DNA of 64,000 bases from the NCBI GenBank assembly GCA_963681505.1, contig OY811985.1:4421865-4485864 (forward strand), read 5' to 3'. The notes under the pieces were generated by a model that did not search any database, was not told the DNA's origin, and worked only from the letters and a program-made list of their open reading frames with translations. This DNA comes from Eunapius fragilis (Eukaryota > Porifera > Demospongiae > Spongillida > Spongillidae). This document shows, piece by piece, positions 33,366 through 51,700 of the stretch (positions within the stretch are counted from its first letter, which is position 1; each line of letters begins with the position of its first letter). The position numbers and the translations under genes are program-made.

Positions 33366-35300
33366 CTAGAGGCTGCTGGCTCTCTTCAGCTCTGTGCTGG
33401 ACATGAAGCCGGATGCGAAGCTGCGATACATTCAATGTGTCGCATCTTTCATGATACATTGGCTGAGGTTGTCCTGCTGGTTGATGCTAACAATGCTTTC
33501 AACTCTCTCAACCGTAAAGTTGCTCTCTTGAATATTCACCAATTGTGTCCATCACTTGCCACTATACTTACAAACACATACAGAGAAAATGCTTCTCTCT
33601 TCATAGATGGGGATACTCTTTTCTCTCAGGAAGGAACAACCCAGGGAGACCCTCTTGCCATGGCCATGTATGCTGTTGCAACTGTTCCTTTGATTGAGAA
33701 ATTGCAGAACACAAATACCAAACAGGTTTGGTATGCTGACGATGCTACAGCAGGTGGCACACTACTGCATCTTAAGGCCTGGTGGACCATGTTGTTATCT
33801 TCTGGTCCCTCCTATGGGTATTTTGTCAACCCTGGGAAAACATGGTTGATTGTTAAACCACAACATGAGCATGATGCAAAAGAACTATTCTCTGGCACAG
33901 GAATTGGTATAACATCTGAAGGGAAGCGCCATCTTGGTGCAGCACTTGGGAGCCGTTCTTTTCTAGAGAGCTACATCAACGACAAAGTGAAAGTGTGGAC
34001 ATCTACCATTCTTAACTTATCCTTGATTGCGAAGACTCAACCTCATGCTGCCTATTGTGCCTTTGTTCATGGTGTGTCTGGGCTTTGGACTTTCTTCCTT
34101 CGCACCATACCTGACATATCCTCATTACTCCAGCCACTTGAGGATGCAGTCAGGCTCCATTTCATACCCTCCATTACAGGACGTGACAGCATCACTGTTA
34201 CTGAGAGGGACATTTTCGCTCTTCCAGCACGCCTTGGGGGCCTTGCCATACCTAACCCCATTGTATCAGCTCCTTTTGAATACTCCTCATCTGTAAAAAT
34301 CACAGCCCCTCTTGTCTCCTGTATAATGTCACAGTGCATGGACCTTCCTCACTCCACCCTTGTTGACCAAAAACAGGCCAAGGCAACAATTCACTCACTT
34401 AGACAACAACTACACTCCTCTGAAATTGTGCGACTCAAAGCTACCTTGCCTCCTGCCCATGTACGATCTATGGCTCTAAACAGTGAACAGGGTGCCTCAT
34501 CATGGCTGTCAGTTCTGCCTATCAGTGATCATGGTTTTGCACTCCACAAGGGTGCATTCCATGATGCCATGTGTCTTCGTTACAATTGGCAACCATCAAA
34601 CCTACCAAGCCACTGTGTCTGCGGCAGTTCCTTCACCACAGATCATGCACTCACCTGCCCGACAGGTGGCTTTCCATCTGTGCGCCACAATGATCTGAGG
34701 GATTTTACAGCTAATCTGCTGACTGAGGTATGTCCCAATGTGTGTGTAGAACCACCATTGCAAGCTCTAACTGGAGAGCTGATGTCACATCAAACTTCGA
34801 ATTCTGAAGACGGTGCTCGTCTTGACATCAGTGCACAAGGTTTTTGGGGTGATCGTCACCAACGCGTTTTTTTTAAATGTACATGTTTTCCATCCAAATG
34901 CTCCCTCTTACCGAAACATGCAGCTACCATCAGCTTACCGCCTTCATGAACGCCAAAAGCAGAGGTCTTATGACCAACGTATAAGGAAAGTTGAACATGG
35001 CTCATTCACTCCTCTAGTATTTAGCACATCAGGAGGAATGGGAAAGTGTGCTTCAGTTACATATAAGAGAATTGCCACCCTTCTATCTACAAAGAGAGAA
35101 CAAACATATGGCGCTACAATTGCATGGATAAGATGCTGCATTAGTTTTTCCCTCTTGTGCTCTGCCATTATGTGCCTTAGAGGTGCCAGATCTTCACAAG
35201 GACGACCATTCACACACAGTGCCATTGACTTGGCTGTTGCCGAAGCCAAGGTTCCCACAATATGCTACCACCTACAGTACGTATCATACACACTTTATCT
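33366..35300 (+). mobile_element. Reverse-transcriptase retroelement D, largest copy
   Basis: This copy opens inside the RT domain (EAAGSLQLCAGHEAGCEAA), so the 5' part is missing, as is common for non-LTR elements. A 504-codon frame from 33435 has LLVDANNAFNSLNR (RT motif A), EGTTQGDPLAMAMYA (motif B) and the catalytic YADD (residues 100-103). These are followed by KTWLIVK, LGAALGSRSF and RLGGLAIPNP. A Cys/His cluster (CVCGSSFTTDHALTC) with SVRHNDLRD and a restriction-like endonuclease block (ARLDISAQGFWGDRHQRVFF) come next. A slip in the T run at about 34867 shifts the frame; the continuation (HVFHPNAPSYR) runs to about 35270. There is no apurinic-type endonuclease in what remains. Nearly intact but broken and truncated, so presumably inactive. 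Confidence 0.85.
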
Positions 35301-35312
35301 AACACGAACAGT

Positions 35313-36480
35313 TTACAGAGAGCGGGATAGGATGGCTCGGGAATTTGCTCTCACAAGGGCCAAACTGAATCTTCCAAAGATTTCATTGCACACGAGTGAC
35401 TTGGGACGCCCCTGTCTAGTGGACAATCTCGATAGTGCTTGGATAGCCTCAGTACCCCAACATCCGTATGTCTCCACCACAAGAAGGATACCTACCCAGC
35501 CTAGTTCCCTGTACATTTTCATCATTTACTCGGTGCTTGCGGATCTGGGCAGCCAAGGCAGCTGAACCTGCTGTCACACACGCTTCTTGAAAAATTTGTG
35601 CATTTAGTGTTGATGTGACAGACAGGTCAAATGCTGCTGGCTTACCCAGGACCCAGTTTGGAACAAGAACATTAGCTGGACGAGTATGTTCCCTAGACCA
35701 CCCGCCCACCTCGAGTTGTGGAGCAAGACATGCAGAGTGACAAAATTCATTGAAAATGTCTCTCAACCTGTTGTGAGGAGAGATAACATCACCCCCCCCC
35801 CCCCCCCAACTTGCAACACAGTGCATGATGGCCATAAGCATTGAAGGGAGCATTACATTGAGAGCAAATTTGACCATGAGCAACTGGGATACCGAGCCAC
35901 CATTTTATCGCCACCTGAAATTCAGAAAGCTCCAAGTGAAGGCCTATGCTAGGGGATGGAGTAACTGATAGCCAAGCTGAGGCATGAGGTGATGAAATGG
36001 ATAATTGATGAGCCCTGTCGATTGGAGTGGAGTTATCAAATAGTTTCCTGAACTGACAATCCTCAATTTTGTTTGACAGGAACTTCTGAGTAAGTGTGGA
36101 ACAGCTGTTGCCAACAGAATCAGGAGTGAGTAAGATGGATCAACAAGGTTGTTATAAAGGTCTATAGAGTGGGCAAGTACCTACAAACCTCATAAGATAA
36201 GCCTGAATTGACAGCTGAGGCTAAATATGCAGCAGGAGAGTGGTAGGAGACATGACGCAAGCCCGATTTAGACTAAGTTGTGCCTGCTGCCACTTGAAGT
36301 GTCTACTGCAGTACACTCCGCAAAACACTGCCGCACCTCATCATCAAACAGACTGAGGGCATCACCAGCTAAAGAAGGTGGAATAGTTCTGGCCAGATGT
36401 ATCAGCCTACAAAACCCCCCACATTGACGGAGTAGAAGCATGGCTACATGAGGATCTGAAGAAATTAATGCAGCTCCCAA
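35313..36480 (-). mobile_element. Retroelement relic E, convergent with D
   Basis: On the minus strand: SDPHVAMLLLRQCGGFCRLI, QAQLSLNRGGLGLRHVSYHS (after a shift), CSQCNAPFNAYGHHALCC, HNRLRDIFNEF, RPANVLVPNW...PAAFDLSVTST, and ELGWVGILLVVETYGCWG, ending ANSRAILSRSL and a stop near 35313. Two or three frameshifts occur, including one in the G tract at about 35794-35808. Its 3' end abuts the 3' end of element D, so the two copies converge tail to tail. Confidence 0.8.
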
Positions 36481-36510
36481 TTACTTCTCCTTTATCTAGC
36501 AATGGTTGCC

Positions 36511-36529
36511 CCCCCCCCCCCCCCCCCCC
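36511..36529. repeat. C tract
   Basis: About 19 consecutive C bases between relic E and the following minisatellite. Confidence 0.85.
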
Positions 36530-36604
36530 TTAACAAAGGGACATGCATACTCTGCATACCTCAGTGCATCCTTGGGATTCAGTATATACCTTCCCATTAA
36601 GTGG

Positions 36605-37800
36605 GCTGACGTGTTGCATATACTGAACTGGTCTGCTGCATGTACTGGACTGATGTGTTTTGTGCACTGGACTGGTGTGTTGTATGTACTGGACTGGTGT
36701 GTTGTATTACTGGACTGGTGTGTTGTATGTACTGGACTGGTGTGTTGTATGTACTGGACTGGTGTGTTGTATGTACTGGACTGGTGTGTTGTATGTACTG
36801 GACTGGTGTGTTGCATGTACTGGACTGGTGTGTTGTATGTACTGGACTGGTGTGTTGTATGTACTGGACTGGTGTGTTGTATGTACTGGACTGGTGTGTT
36901 GTATGTACTGGACTGGTGTGTTGTATTACTGGACTGGTGTGTTGTATGTACTGGACTGGTGTGTTGTATGTACTGGACTGGTGTGTTGCATGTACTGGAC
37001 TGGTATGCTGTATGTACTGGACTGGTGTGTTGTATGTACTGGACGGGTGTGTTGTATGTACTGGACTAATGCATTGCATGTACTGGACTGGTGTGTTGTA
37101 TGTACTGGACTGGTGTGTTGTATGTACTGGACTGGTGTGTAATATGTACTGGACTGATGCATTGCATGTACTGGACTGGTGTGTTGTATGTACTGGACTG
37201 GTGCGTTGCATGTACTGGACTGGTGTGTTGTATGTACTGGACTGGTGTGTTGTATGTACTGGACTGGTGTGTTGTATGTACTGGACTGGTGTGTTGTATG
37301 TACTGGACTGGTGTGTTGTATGTACTGGACTGTGTGTAGTATGTACTGGACTGATGCATTGCATGTACTGGACTGGTGTGTTGCATGTACTGGACTGGTG
37401 TGTTGCATGTACTGGACTGGTGTGTTGTATGTACTGGACTGGTGTGTTGTATGTACTGGACTGGTGTGTAGTATGTACTGGACTGGTGTGTTGTATGTAC
37501 TGGACTGGTGTGTTGTATGTACTGGACTGTGTGTAGTATGTACTGGACTGATGCATTGCATGTACTGGACTGGTGTGTTGCATGTACTGGACTGGTGTGT
37601 TGCATGTACTGGACTGGTGTGTAGTATGTACTGGACTGGTGTGTTGTATGTACTGGACTGTGTGTAGTATGTACTGGACTGATGCATTGCATGTACTGGA
37701 CTGGTGTGTTGCATGTACTGGACTGGTGTGTTGCATGTACTGGACTGGAGTGTTGCATGTACTGGACTGGAGTGTTGCATGTACTAGACTGGAGTGTTGC
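36605..37800. repeat. Minisatellite, 22-bp unit, ~54 copies
   Basis: Units of gtactggactggtgtgttgt plus at, nearly perfect. Scattered variants include gcat for gtat, a deleted ggtgtg step and tgatgcattgc, and a block containing the variants recurs three times in the second half, which indicates duplication of larger segments. Open frames on both strands follow from the repeat and are not genes. Confidence 0.97.
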
Positions 37801-39345
37801 CAAGGGGCATCAGAATATTAGTGGAGGCTATGAGGCAGGATCATGTAGTGGAGGCCGCGGGATATGAACATATACTTACATGGTGTACCATGGCCCACTA
37901 CATACTTATGTCCCATATTCCATTACATGTTAATGTCCCATAATACTCACTATCTTTATATCCCATGACTATTGCTGATCATATTTACATGCAGTTATTT
38001 TAACATGATGTTGTCGGAAATATTAATTGCTATCTTAATTTGTTTTTAATATATGCTTTTAATTTTTTTTCATCAGCATGTCTTCCCACAATAGCTAATG
38101 AGGTTTATCAACAATTATAAGGTTAACCTTTAAATTTTTTATCAATTTTCCTTGATTGTGAACACCCCCTAATTCAAGTAATAATTATGCTATCAATGCC
38201 TACAGAACAATCGATTGGTTGATCAGTCTCTGCAAAACCTGCTTCGCAAGTACATACAGGAAAAGAAGAAGAAATGTAATGATTATTTGGACCCTTGCTT
38301 ATTGGACTTCAAACCATGAATCTACAAACCATTTGAGATTATGTTTGATGCAAAGCCATTCTTCCTTCAAATCCTTCAAATATTACATTTCCAGTATTGT
38401 CCACTGATTCAGCAGACAACCTATTTCATCTATAATAGTTCAATTATCATCAGCCTCTGATACTTTGTTTTATCCATCTACTGGCAGAGATTTAGGTGCC
38501 CCATCACCTGTCCACCATGATCAGCTGCGTCTCAATCACCTATAAAGGATGCCAGAGACTACATTAGCTCTTTCTTCTTCTACTACAAAGGATTCAACAT
38601 CTGCTGGATGTGAATATCAGTATTCAGCACTACTCTAGAAGAAACTTTAACTTCCGATACCCGCTTCTGGAATTTTTCCTAGGGGACAGGGGCACTAAAT
38701 CTAAACAAGATGCAATACCAAAACTAAGCTTGTTGCTACGATAAAATGACTGTACCATGTTAACCAGCAATATCTTAATATCGGACGACACATTGGTCCA
38801 TATTTCATTAATAGACATGTGGGTAAAGGGGTTTATGAGCTCAGAAATGCATGTAATAAAATTTCAATAGATTGAAGATATACACTTGCAGCAAAGACGG
38901 AAGGTTCTAGTGATGACAAAGCAAAAGGAGAACATGAAGAGTTTAATCAGGAATAGCTTTTAAAACAGTTCCATTCATCAAACCTTATGCGCCTATGGAG
39001 AACTGGAGTATCAAAACTATGTGCAGCACAGAGGAAGATTATTACTTTGATGTAAGTGTCCATATGTTCGATGTGTTTTTTTTTAATGTATATCTTAAAA
39101 AGAATGTTGAATCATTTGAGCACTGTATTGTTGAGGCAGTTGATATTCTTAAATATTGGAGCAGATCAATTATGAAAGAGATGAAAGCAGTTCACATCAT
39201 TGGGAAAACTGATGTCACCATTGGAGTTAGATGAATTCTGTAGTTGGGTCTATGCATCAAGAAAGCAGAAGTTCACTCTGCAGTATGTAATACTAAATGA
39301 TTTTTTTCTACATACCAGTACTTCATTGATTACAGGTATATTAAA
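37801..39345. other. Fragments upstream of the Ulp1-like relic
   Basis: Short frames such as 38219-38280 (NLLRKYIQEKKKK-like in the relevant frame) and 38995-39234 (VEAVDILKYWSRSIMKEMKA) could be eroded upstream exons of the Ulp1/PHD unit. They have no recognisable domain and no consistent splicing. Otherwise AT-rich with nothing supportable. Confidence 0.35.
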
Positions 39346-40200
39346 GAAGTTACCTCAAGAAGAACATATATTTAATACACCTACTGGGGAACCTTCAAAC
39401 GAGCATGAACTGGATACATCTACTGATGAACTTCCAGAAGGACATGTACTTGATGCATCTTCTGATGAACCTAAGAAGAGACGGTATGATAGGTTGTGGT
39501 TAGAAGATGGTATAAAACTGAACAAAACACAAAAGGATATATTGTCATCTACTGGATGGTTGGATGATAAGATTGTTAATGCTGCTCAATCATTGCTTCG
39601 TAAGCAGTTTGGTATAGCAGGGCTTCAGAACACCACATTGGGATACACTTTAACGTATGGCATTATGCATAAACCATTGTTTCAGATCTTGCACAATGGA
39701 CAAGATCACTGGCTAACAGTTTCAACCATTGGGTTGCAGTCATTCTACATCAACATGTATGACAGTCGTATGCATTCCACTTTGTCAAGCTTTGGTAAAG
39801 ATCAAATTTGTGCTGCCAATGACAAGGTAATTAATGTGCAATTTATTGACGTAGATAAGCAGGAAAATACGCAGGATTGTGGCCTCTATGCTATTGCATA
39901 TGCTACAAGTGTGTGTCATGGTGATGATGTTTCTCAAATGAACTGAAATGAGACCACATTTGATACACTGCCTTGATACAGGCATTATAACCCATTTCCA
40001 AGTACACACAGCAATGGACTCACTTTGGCTGAAGAAGGCATTCCTGTTTACTGTTATTGCAGAACAACACAAGAGGAAAATATGATTCAATGTTGCAATT
40101 GTAAGGAATGGTTTCACTTGAAATGTGACCGTTCAATATCTAGGAAGAACTGGAAAAAGCCGAACTATTCATGGCTCTGCAGAAACTGCTTATTGGTGCA
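39346..40200 (+). pseudogene. Ulp1-type (C48) cysteine protease plus PHD finger, broken
   Basis: After a possible acceptor (gattacag) the frame runs GILKKLPQEEHIF..., then a protease domain: LSSTGWLDDKIVNAAQSLLR, the catalytic His in GQDHWLTVST, Asp in NMYDSRM, Gln in KQENTQDC and Cys in DCGLYAIAYA. The Q-x5-C spacing is intact. The frame stops at 39946 but homologous sequence continues in another frame (MRPHLIHCLDTG). A third frame at 40025 holds a PHD finger (VYCYCRTT..., CCNCKEWFHLKC, WLCRNC). Two frame changes within about 80 bp argue for a decayed gene, though a very short unrecognised intron cannot be excluded. Ulp1-PHD proteins of this kind are frequent, repeated genes in sponges and cnidarians and are probably transposon-related. 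Confidence 0.65.
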
Positions 40201-40883
40201 TGCAATTTCATGCATACTATTTTACTTCACTCTCTAGTGTATATTTTATATGCTTGTGCTTCAGAAAATGCATGGTATAGTTCATAAAATTCTCAGATCC
40301 TCAAGGTCATACCATTGGGTTTTACATATTCGATTACGCCGGAGCTTGAATTCATGGCACAATAACTAATAAAAATTAGTCTATCTGGCTCTATCATAAT
40401 GTAATCGAGCTGTGTACTAAGCAGCAGTCTCGCTTGACTCTATCGACTCATCTACGCTGTATTGAGCATGCACCTCACTTGAAAATGCACCAGCTAAAGC
40501 ATCTTTATTTAAAATGGTGTTATCGGCGAGATTGTGATACATGTACGTGCACCCTTAAGGCGAGTTAGTGCTAAGGAATGATGTTGACAGGGGGTCCCTA
40601 GTTTCACGAAAGGATCCCCCAATTTTCCAGAAATATAGGGACGGGGGGGTCCCCAATTTACCGAAAAATTGGAGACGGGGGTCCCCAATTTACGTGACAC
40701 CGGTACTGCTCTCAAATGTAATGCATGCTAATGTGGTACTGGCTGTTTGCTGTTATCAGTAAAGTACACCGCACTTCGTTTGAAAATAATAATAAATTGT
40801 TCATGTAGTCGATTCCGTAGGACTTATGGAAAATGCATGAACCAAAAAGTGCAGGCGGGCATGGTTCTAGTGTCTGGATATGT
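40201..40883. other. Intergenic with short C/G-rich tandem
   Basis: No gene. At about 40588-40692 a ~35-bp unit (ggggtccccaatttaccg-like) repeats three times. The right end is the 3' flank of the minus-strand lysA gene. Confidence 0.5.
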
Positions 40884-42359
<1,476 letters not shown>

Positions 42360-42666
42360 TCAGGAAATATAAACACACTCAAGGTAACAGCACAATCAAA
42401 AAACACTGAAGCCTGCAGAGCATTTTACTGAGGCTGGTGGGGAAAAAAATAGCGTGCGAGTCACATGTGAGGCAAGAACAGACTATAAGACATTATTACC
42501 CACTCTCATTAACCCAACATAGGTTTTCGCATCAATGGTGCATGTTACATACATTGATCCTCGCTTCATCACACACATGTGCACACATATTGTACACACA
42601 CATGCACACTTATGCATGCACATGTGCACATGCACAAAAACAGACATATACACACGTGCATACAAA

Positions 42667-42670
42667 TACA

Positions 42671-42713
<43 letters not shown>
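42667..42713. repeat. (CA)n microsatellite
   Basis: About 22 CA units within a longer CA-rich segment (42570-42770), downstream of the DAPP1-like exons. Confidence 0.95.
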
Positions 42714-42719
<6 letters not shown>

Positions 42720-42766
42720 CACAGACATACATGTGCATACAAATATGTGAACACACACACGTATAC

Positions 42767-42857
42767 CAGTGATGGATCCAGCATATCTTAGGTTCATTTA
42801 TGAGCCCGTGCTAACAGTTTTAATGAGCCTAAATTATGCCTGGATCTGCCACTAGTG
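42767..42857. mobile_element. Small MITE with CAGTG-GGATCCAG ends
   Basis: The left end cagtgatggatccag and right end ctggatctgccactag are inverted repeats around a ~60-bp body. It shares terminal sequence with the larger element at 45531-45915; such ends are common in hAT-type MITEs. Confidence 0.65.
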
Positions 42858-42916
42858 TACACACACACGAACACTAGTGTACACACACACGAACGCACAC
42901 ACAAGCACACACATAC

Positions 42917-47431
<4,515 letters not shown>

Positions 47432-47755
47432 TCAGTTCGAACAAGGCGGGGCTGAGTAGACTATTTTTTTTACCACTTCGCACGTGCCAAATGATGTCAT
47501 GGGCAGAGCACCTCCGGTTCTGCAGTAATTATGTGACTGCCACACGTTTATAGGCCTACCATAAAGCTTGCCCTTAAAAAAGGAGCTATCAAATTCAGTA
47601 GTAACGGCTTATAACTCCCCAGTAGGGAAAAAGATGGCTCGTGTTTTAACGTATCTTCGTAATCGCCGCGTACCTTTTATCATAATCCTGTGCGCTACTT
47701 TCTGACGTACTATTCAACACGAGCCATTTTTTTTTTTTTTTTTGAGGCGGAGGTT

Positions 47756-47761
47756 TTTATT
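47756..47761 (-). terminator. Poly(A) signal of WEE1
   Basis: AATAAA on the minus strand about 145 bp after the WEE1 stop. It is followed within about 13 bp by a genomic run of 17 A (47743-47727, minus). Consistent with the transcript end. Confidence 0.55.
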
Positions 47762-47903
47762 TAATAGCTGCACCTTACGGTACATGCAATTCAATGAAGC
47801 CAGTGAATAGAGCACAAAGTGGAAATGAAAAACAGAAAACACAAGTGATAACCAAGGCTGAGCCCAATTGACATACAAACAAACAAAATAAACAAAAAAA
47901 AAT

Positions 47904-48508
47904 TCAAAAAATATTTCCAACACTCATACTCCGGTTACACCTGGCTCCTCCCACAAGTATCTTAGGAGGCTTCGAACCACTATTCTTGCGAGCCTCTTGA
48001 AGCTGCCTGTTGCAAAAAATTTAAGAGAACATTTAGTGTAAACAGAATCCTACATAATATCTCCTTCGTTTCATTAATAGTGTACATATAAACCAAACAA
48101 ATGTACAGCGTGCAATAAATATGATTCCCCCCTCCCCTTTGTTACTCTTTGGGTGAAAGTGCATATTTACAAGCATGACCTCCATCATTTAGCTTTGCAT
48201 GTATGCCAGGCATTAGGTCGTGTCCAAATAATTGCAAGTGAAAAACCCAAGTTAATTACTCTCAAATACTAACACCTTACAAGGAGGAACAAAGATTTAG
48301 ATTTAGTGTGAAGGAATACACCCCCCTGCTGCTTCAAATTCTCTGGTAATTATTATGCTAACATAGACATAGCGCTGCAATTTAGAATAAAATGTGTACC
48401 TTGATAACAATTCATTCTTTAACTTCTCTTCATTCAATTCCTTATACAATTCAGCCTGTAGAGTTAAGAAACAGGATCATTGAAAAAAGTCCTGCTGCCG
48501 ACGTAAGA

Positions 48509-48571
<63 letters not shown>

Positions 48572-48702
48572 GCCAAACCTTGGTCTTCTCGGCAACAGGG
48601 CATATGACAGGATGGGATACAAGAGAAGAAGCAGAGGGTCTGACAGCTGGGTCAGAGCAAATCATCGCCTAAAACCAAAGCAGCAAAAAAGGATTTAAGC
48701 TT

Positions 48703-48737
<35 letters not shown>

Positions 48738-51700
48738 GCCTGATTGTATTAATGAAATGCTGCATACTTTGCGATTAAATTTACCTGGAGTAATGCATTG
48801 AACAGATTAGAGCAGTTCCTAAGAGATGGTAGGTGTCCATCCCTAATGATGAGGAAGGTATAAATATAATAAATGAATACTCCTTGCCATTCCGCTATCT
48901 AACCTGATATTGTGCCATTCATTTCCATTCTTAGGAAGATCTCTGTTGGATCCCTGTGTGGATTAAAGGATAGCATTAGAGACACAAGCTTGTTTGCAGC
49001 TGCTTCAAACAGTAACCATAACACCACTTACAGCGCAGTACACTGTTAGCCCAAGTGCAAAAATGTCTGCTTTTGGAAGTTGACTGTAATTCTGTAAGGA
49101 AGAAAAGAAGTGTGATTAGTTCATACAAAGCACACAAGTGTGCATTTTATTCTGAATGAATTCCATAACAGCTGTGTGTACAACAGTGCAGACAAATGGC
49201 CCTTTTTCACCAATCTGTTATAGCGATGTAATCACAACCCATATTGGTTTCAAAACAGACTGTTTACAACTGGAATACTCATGCAGTTCACATATTTCCT
49301 CCAGTACATGTATGTGTGCATGTCTGCTGCCATTTATAAGTCCTTGTCTACAGGGTACAGTCATGGACCTGATGGTTGCACAGCAGTCAATATGGCACAC
49401 CTGTGCATCTGTAGCCCATCAGAAAAAAGGCTACAGACAAATATGGTGTGCAAGGTGCTCAGGTGTGTGTGTGTGAAAACATACAGTATTTCTTTAGGCA
49501 TTTATTTGTAACCCTACATTGAAACATGCAAAACATAACTGCACCTTCTGAAAAATTCATAAAAATTGCATTATTAAACCAGTTTAATTTTATTGTGTAC
49601 GTCTCCCCATAAAAGAATGGTTACTAACTCCCACCCCCCATTAAGTGGAATCCAAAGACAAAAGATAAATACACCTGTGCTTACTACTACTGTCATATAT
49701 AAACTATGCAGCATAACTCCCCAGTCAGTAGTAACACACATCAGCAGAACTCCCCAGTCATTAGTAACACATATAAACCATGCAGCGTAACTTCAGTAGT
49801 AACACATATAAACCATGCAGCGTAACTTCAGTAGTAACACATATAAACCATGCAGCGTAACTTCAGTAGTAACACATATAAACCACGCAGCATAAATACC
49901 CAACATATCTGAACCAAGATCTAACTGAAGCCACGCCAACTTAACAATTATGTATTACATTAGCAACCTGCAACCTGGTATGGATTTCAGTGTTAAATTG
50001 ACAGAACCATCTACACGTAGACAAAATCGGTTACCCAAGCAACCCTCGGGTATTAATATCCTCCAAACAGTATTCATTTTTCTTACTGAGCCATCAAAAC
50101 AGGTTAAGCAACACATGGGTGGGTAGGTAGCATTTTAAACTCTACTCCGTCAATATATATGACACTAAATACAATCGTCTATGTGTAGATGATATGAGTC
50201 TACACACACAGACAGCGATTTTAACATTAAACTAATCTAAAGAACAATTATGTATTACAATTAAGAAATTAGCAACCTGCAACCTGGTATGGATTTTATA
50301 CTAATCTAAAGAACTTCTGAATTTACTACTGATGCTACTATACCATAATAGTGAACTGCTAATATTTAAATCGATCGCTACATGTCAGCCATCTTAACCT
50401 ACATGCAGGCTTAAGGGATTGACAGAGTTCAAGCAACACGTACATTACATGCATACTTACACACCTTACAGTGAAGCATGCAGCATGCACTAATTTTAAA
50501 TGCTGTTACCTCTGAAAGTATTTCCCTAGGTAAAAACCTGCAGTCTCCTTCTTCAACCTGGGGGTCTTCCACAGAAGTCACATGACCCATGTCACCTGAT
50601 TGGAGAGAGATACATGTACAATGATTCCAACACACTGCAAGCTGCACATCAATAGCAGGATAATTAGTGCTGGAGTTATCAGATGTTCCTGAAAAATCAC
50701 ATGTAATGATGTCAGAAGCACATTAGAATTCAATAAACTCTCAGTACCACTGATGAGGGCAAACAATAATTGGAGGGTATTTGGGAGGGTAGGCAAAACA
50801 ACTCACCAATCTTATAGACTGGCAGAGGAGAGATATACTGTTCATCGGCAGTTGTACAGTCTGAGCCAGCCGTATCCATGGGAGTAGTTGACTCAGGAAA
50901 GGTGATGAAAATGTTCTCTGGTTTAATATCAAGGTGGACCAAGTGCATTGAATGGATGTACTGGAGACCCTGTGAAAACAAAGCGTCACCAAAGCAATTA
51001 TGCTAAATGTCAGTACTCCTAGTGCACACGTGGTGTGAACATACACCAACCCCAAAAATGTGGTTAAAACACATTGCCCAACACGTGTTACAATGCTCAT
51101 GTCTGCTGCCATTTATAAGTCCTTGTCTACAGGGTACAGTCATGGACCTGATGGTTGCACAGCAGTCAATATGGCACACCTGTGCATCTGTAGCCCATCA
51201 GAAAAAAAGGCTACAGACAAATAATGGTGTGCAAGGCACACAACATGTAGTCGTGTCCACTGAATAAAGGCCCGATTCCGCGCACCAAGTTTTTGCTAAC
51301 CTTGGCAATGTGAACTATAAGCCTCTGTAGCTCCAGTTGAGTAAACACTTTGTCTTCTTTCGAGTTTTCGGCAATTTTCGCAGATAGTGTTCCTCCTGAA
51401 GAAAGAAGTACAACAGTATGCAACCTTGACCAAATGCGCGGGGAAAGACATACACGCACATCAAACAGAAATAAATAACTGCGTATACATGAGGAAAAAA
51501 GACATACGCGTGGCAAGTCCGCCATGTTATTAGTACCAGTGAGCACGTGGTCGTAATTGGCACGTTTAACAAAACCACTTGTGGTTATTGCAAAGGGTCA
51601 ACAGCAGGTGTAGCGCGCATTCAATATTGCAAATATGACTGTACGTGTAGGTTAATGATGGAAATTGACATCATTACGTGTGTAGTCCTCCACAACCCCA

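Noticed and set aside
33435-34949. Possibly active reverse transcriptase
   Set aside because: The copy starts inside the RT domain and has a frameshift before the end of the nuclease region, so it is truncated and broken.
36597-37803. Long Cys/Trp-rich and Thr/Gln-rich frames on both strands
   Set aside because: They are generated by the 22-bp minisatellite; three repeats make a 66-bp frame-preserving unit.
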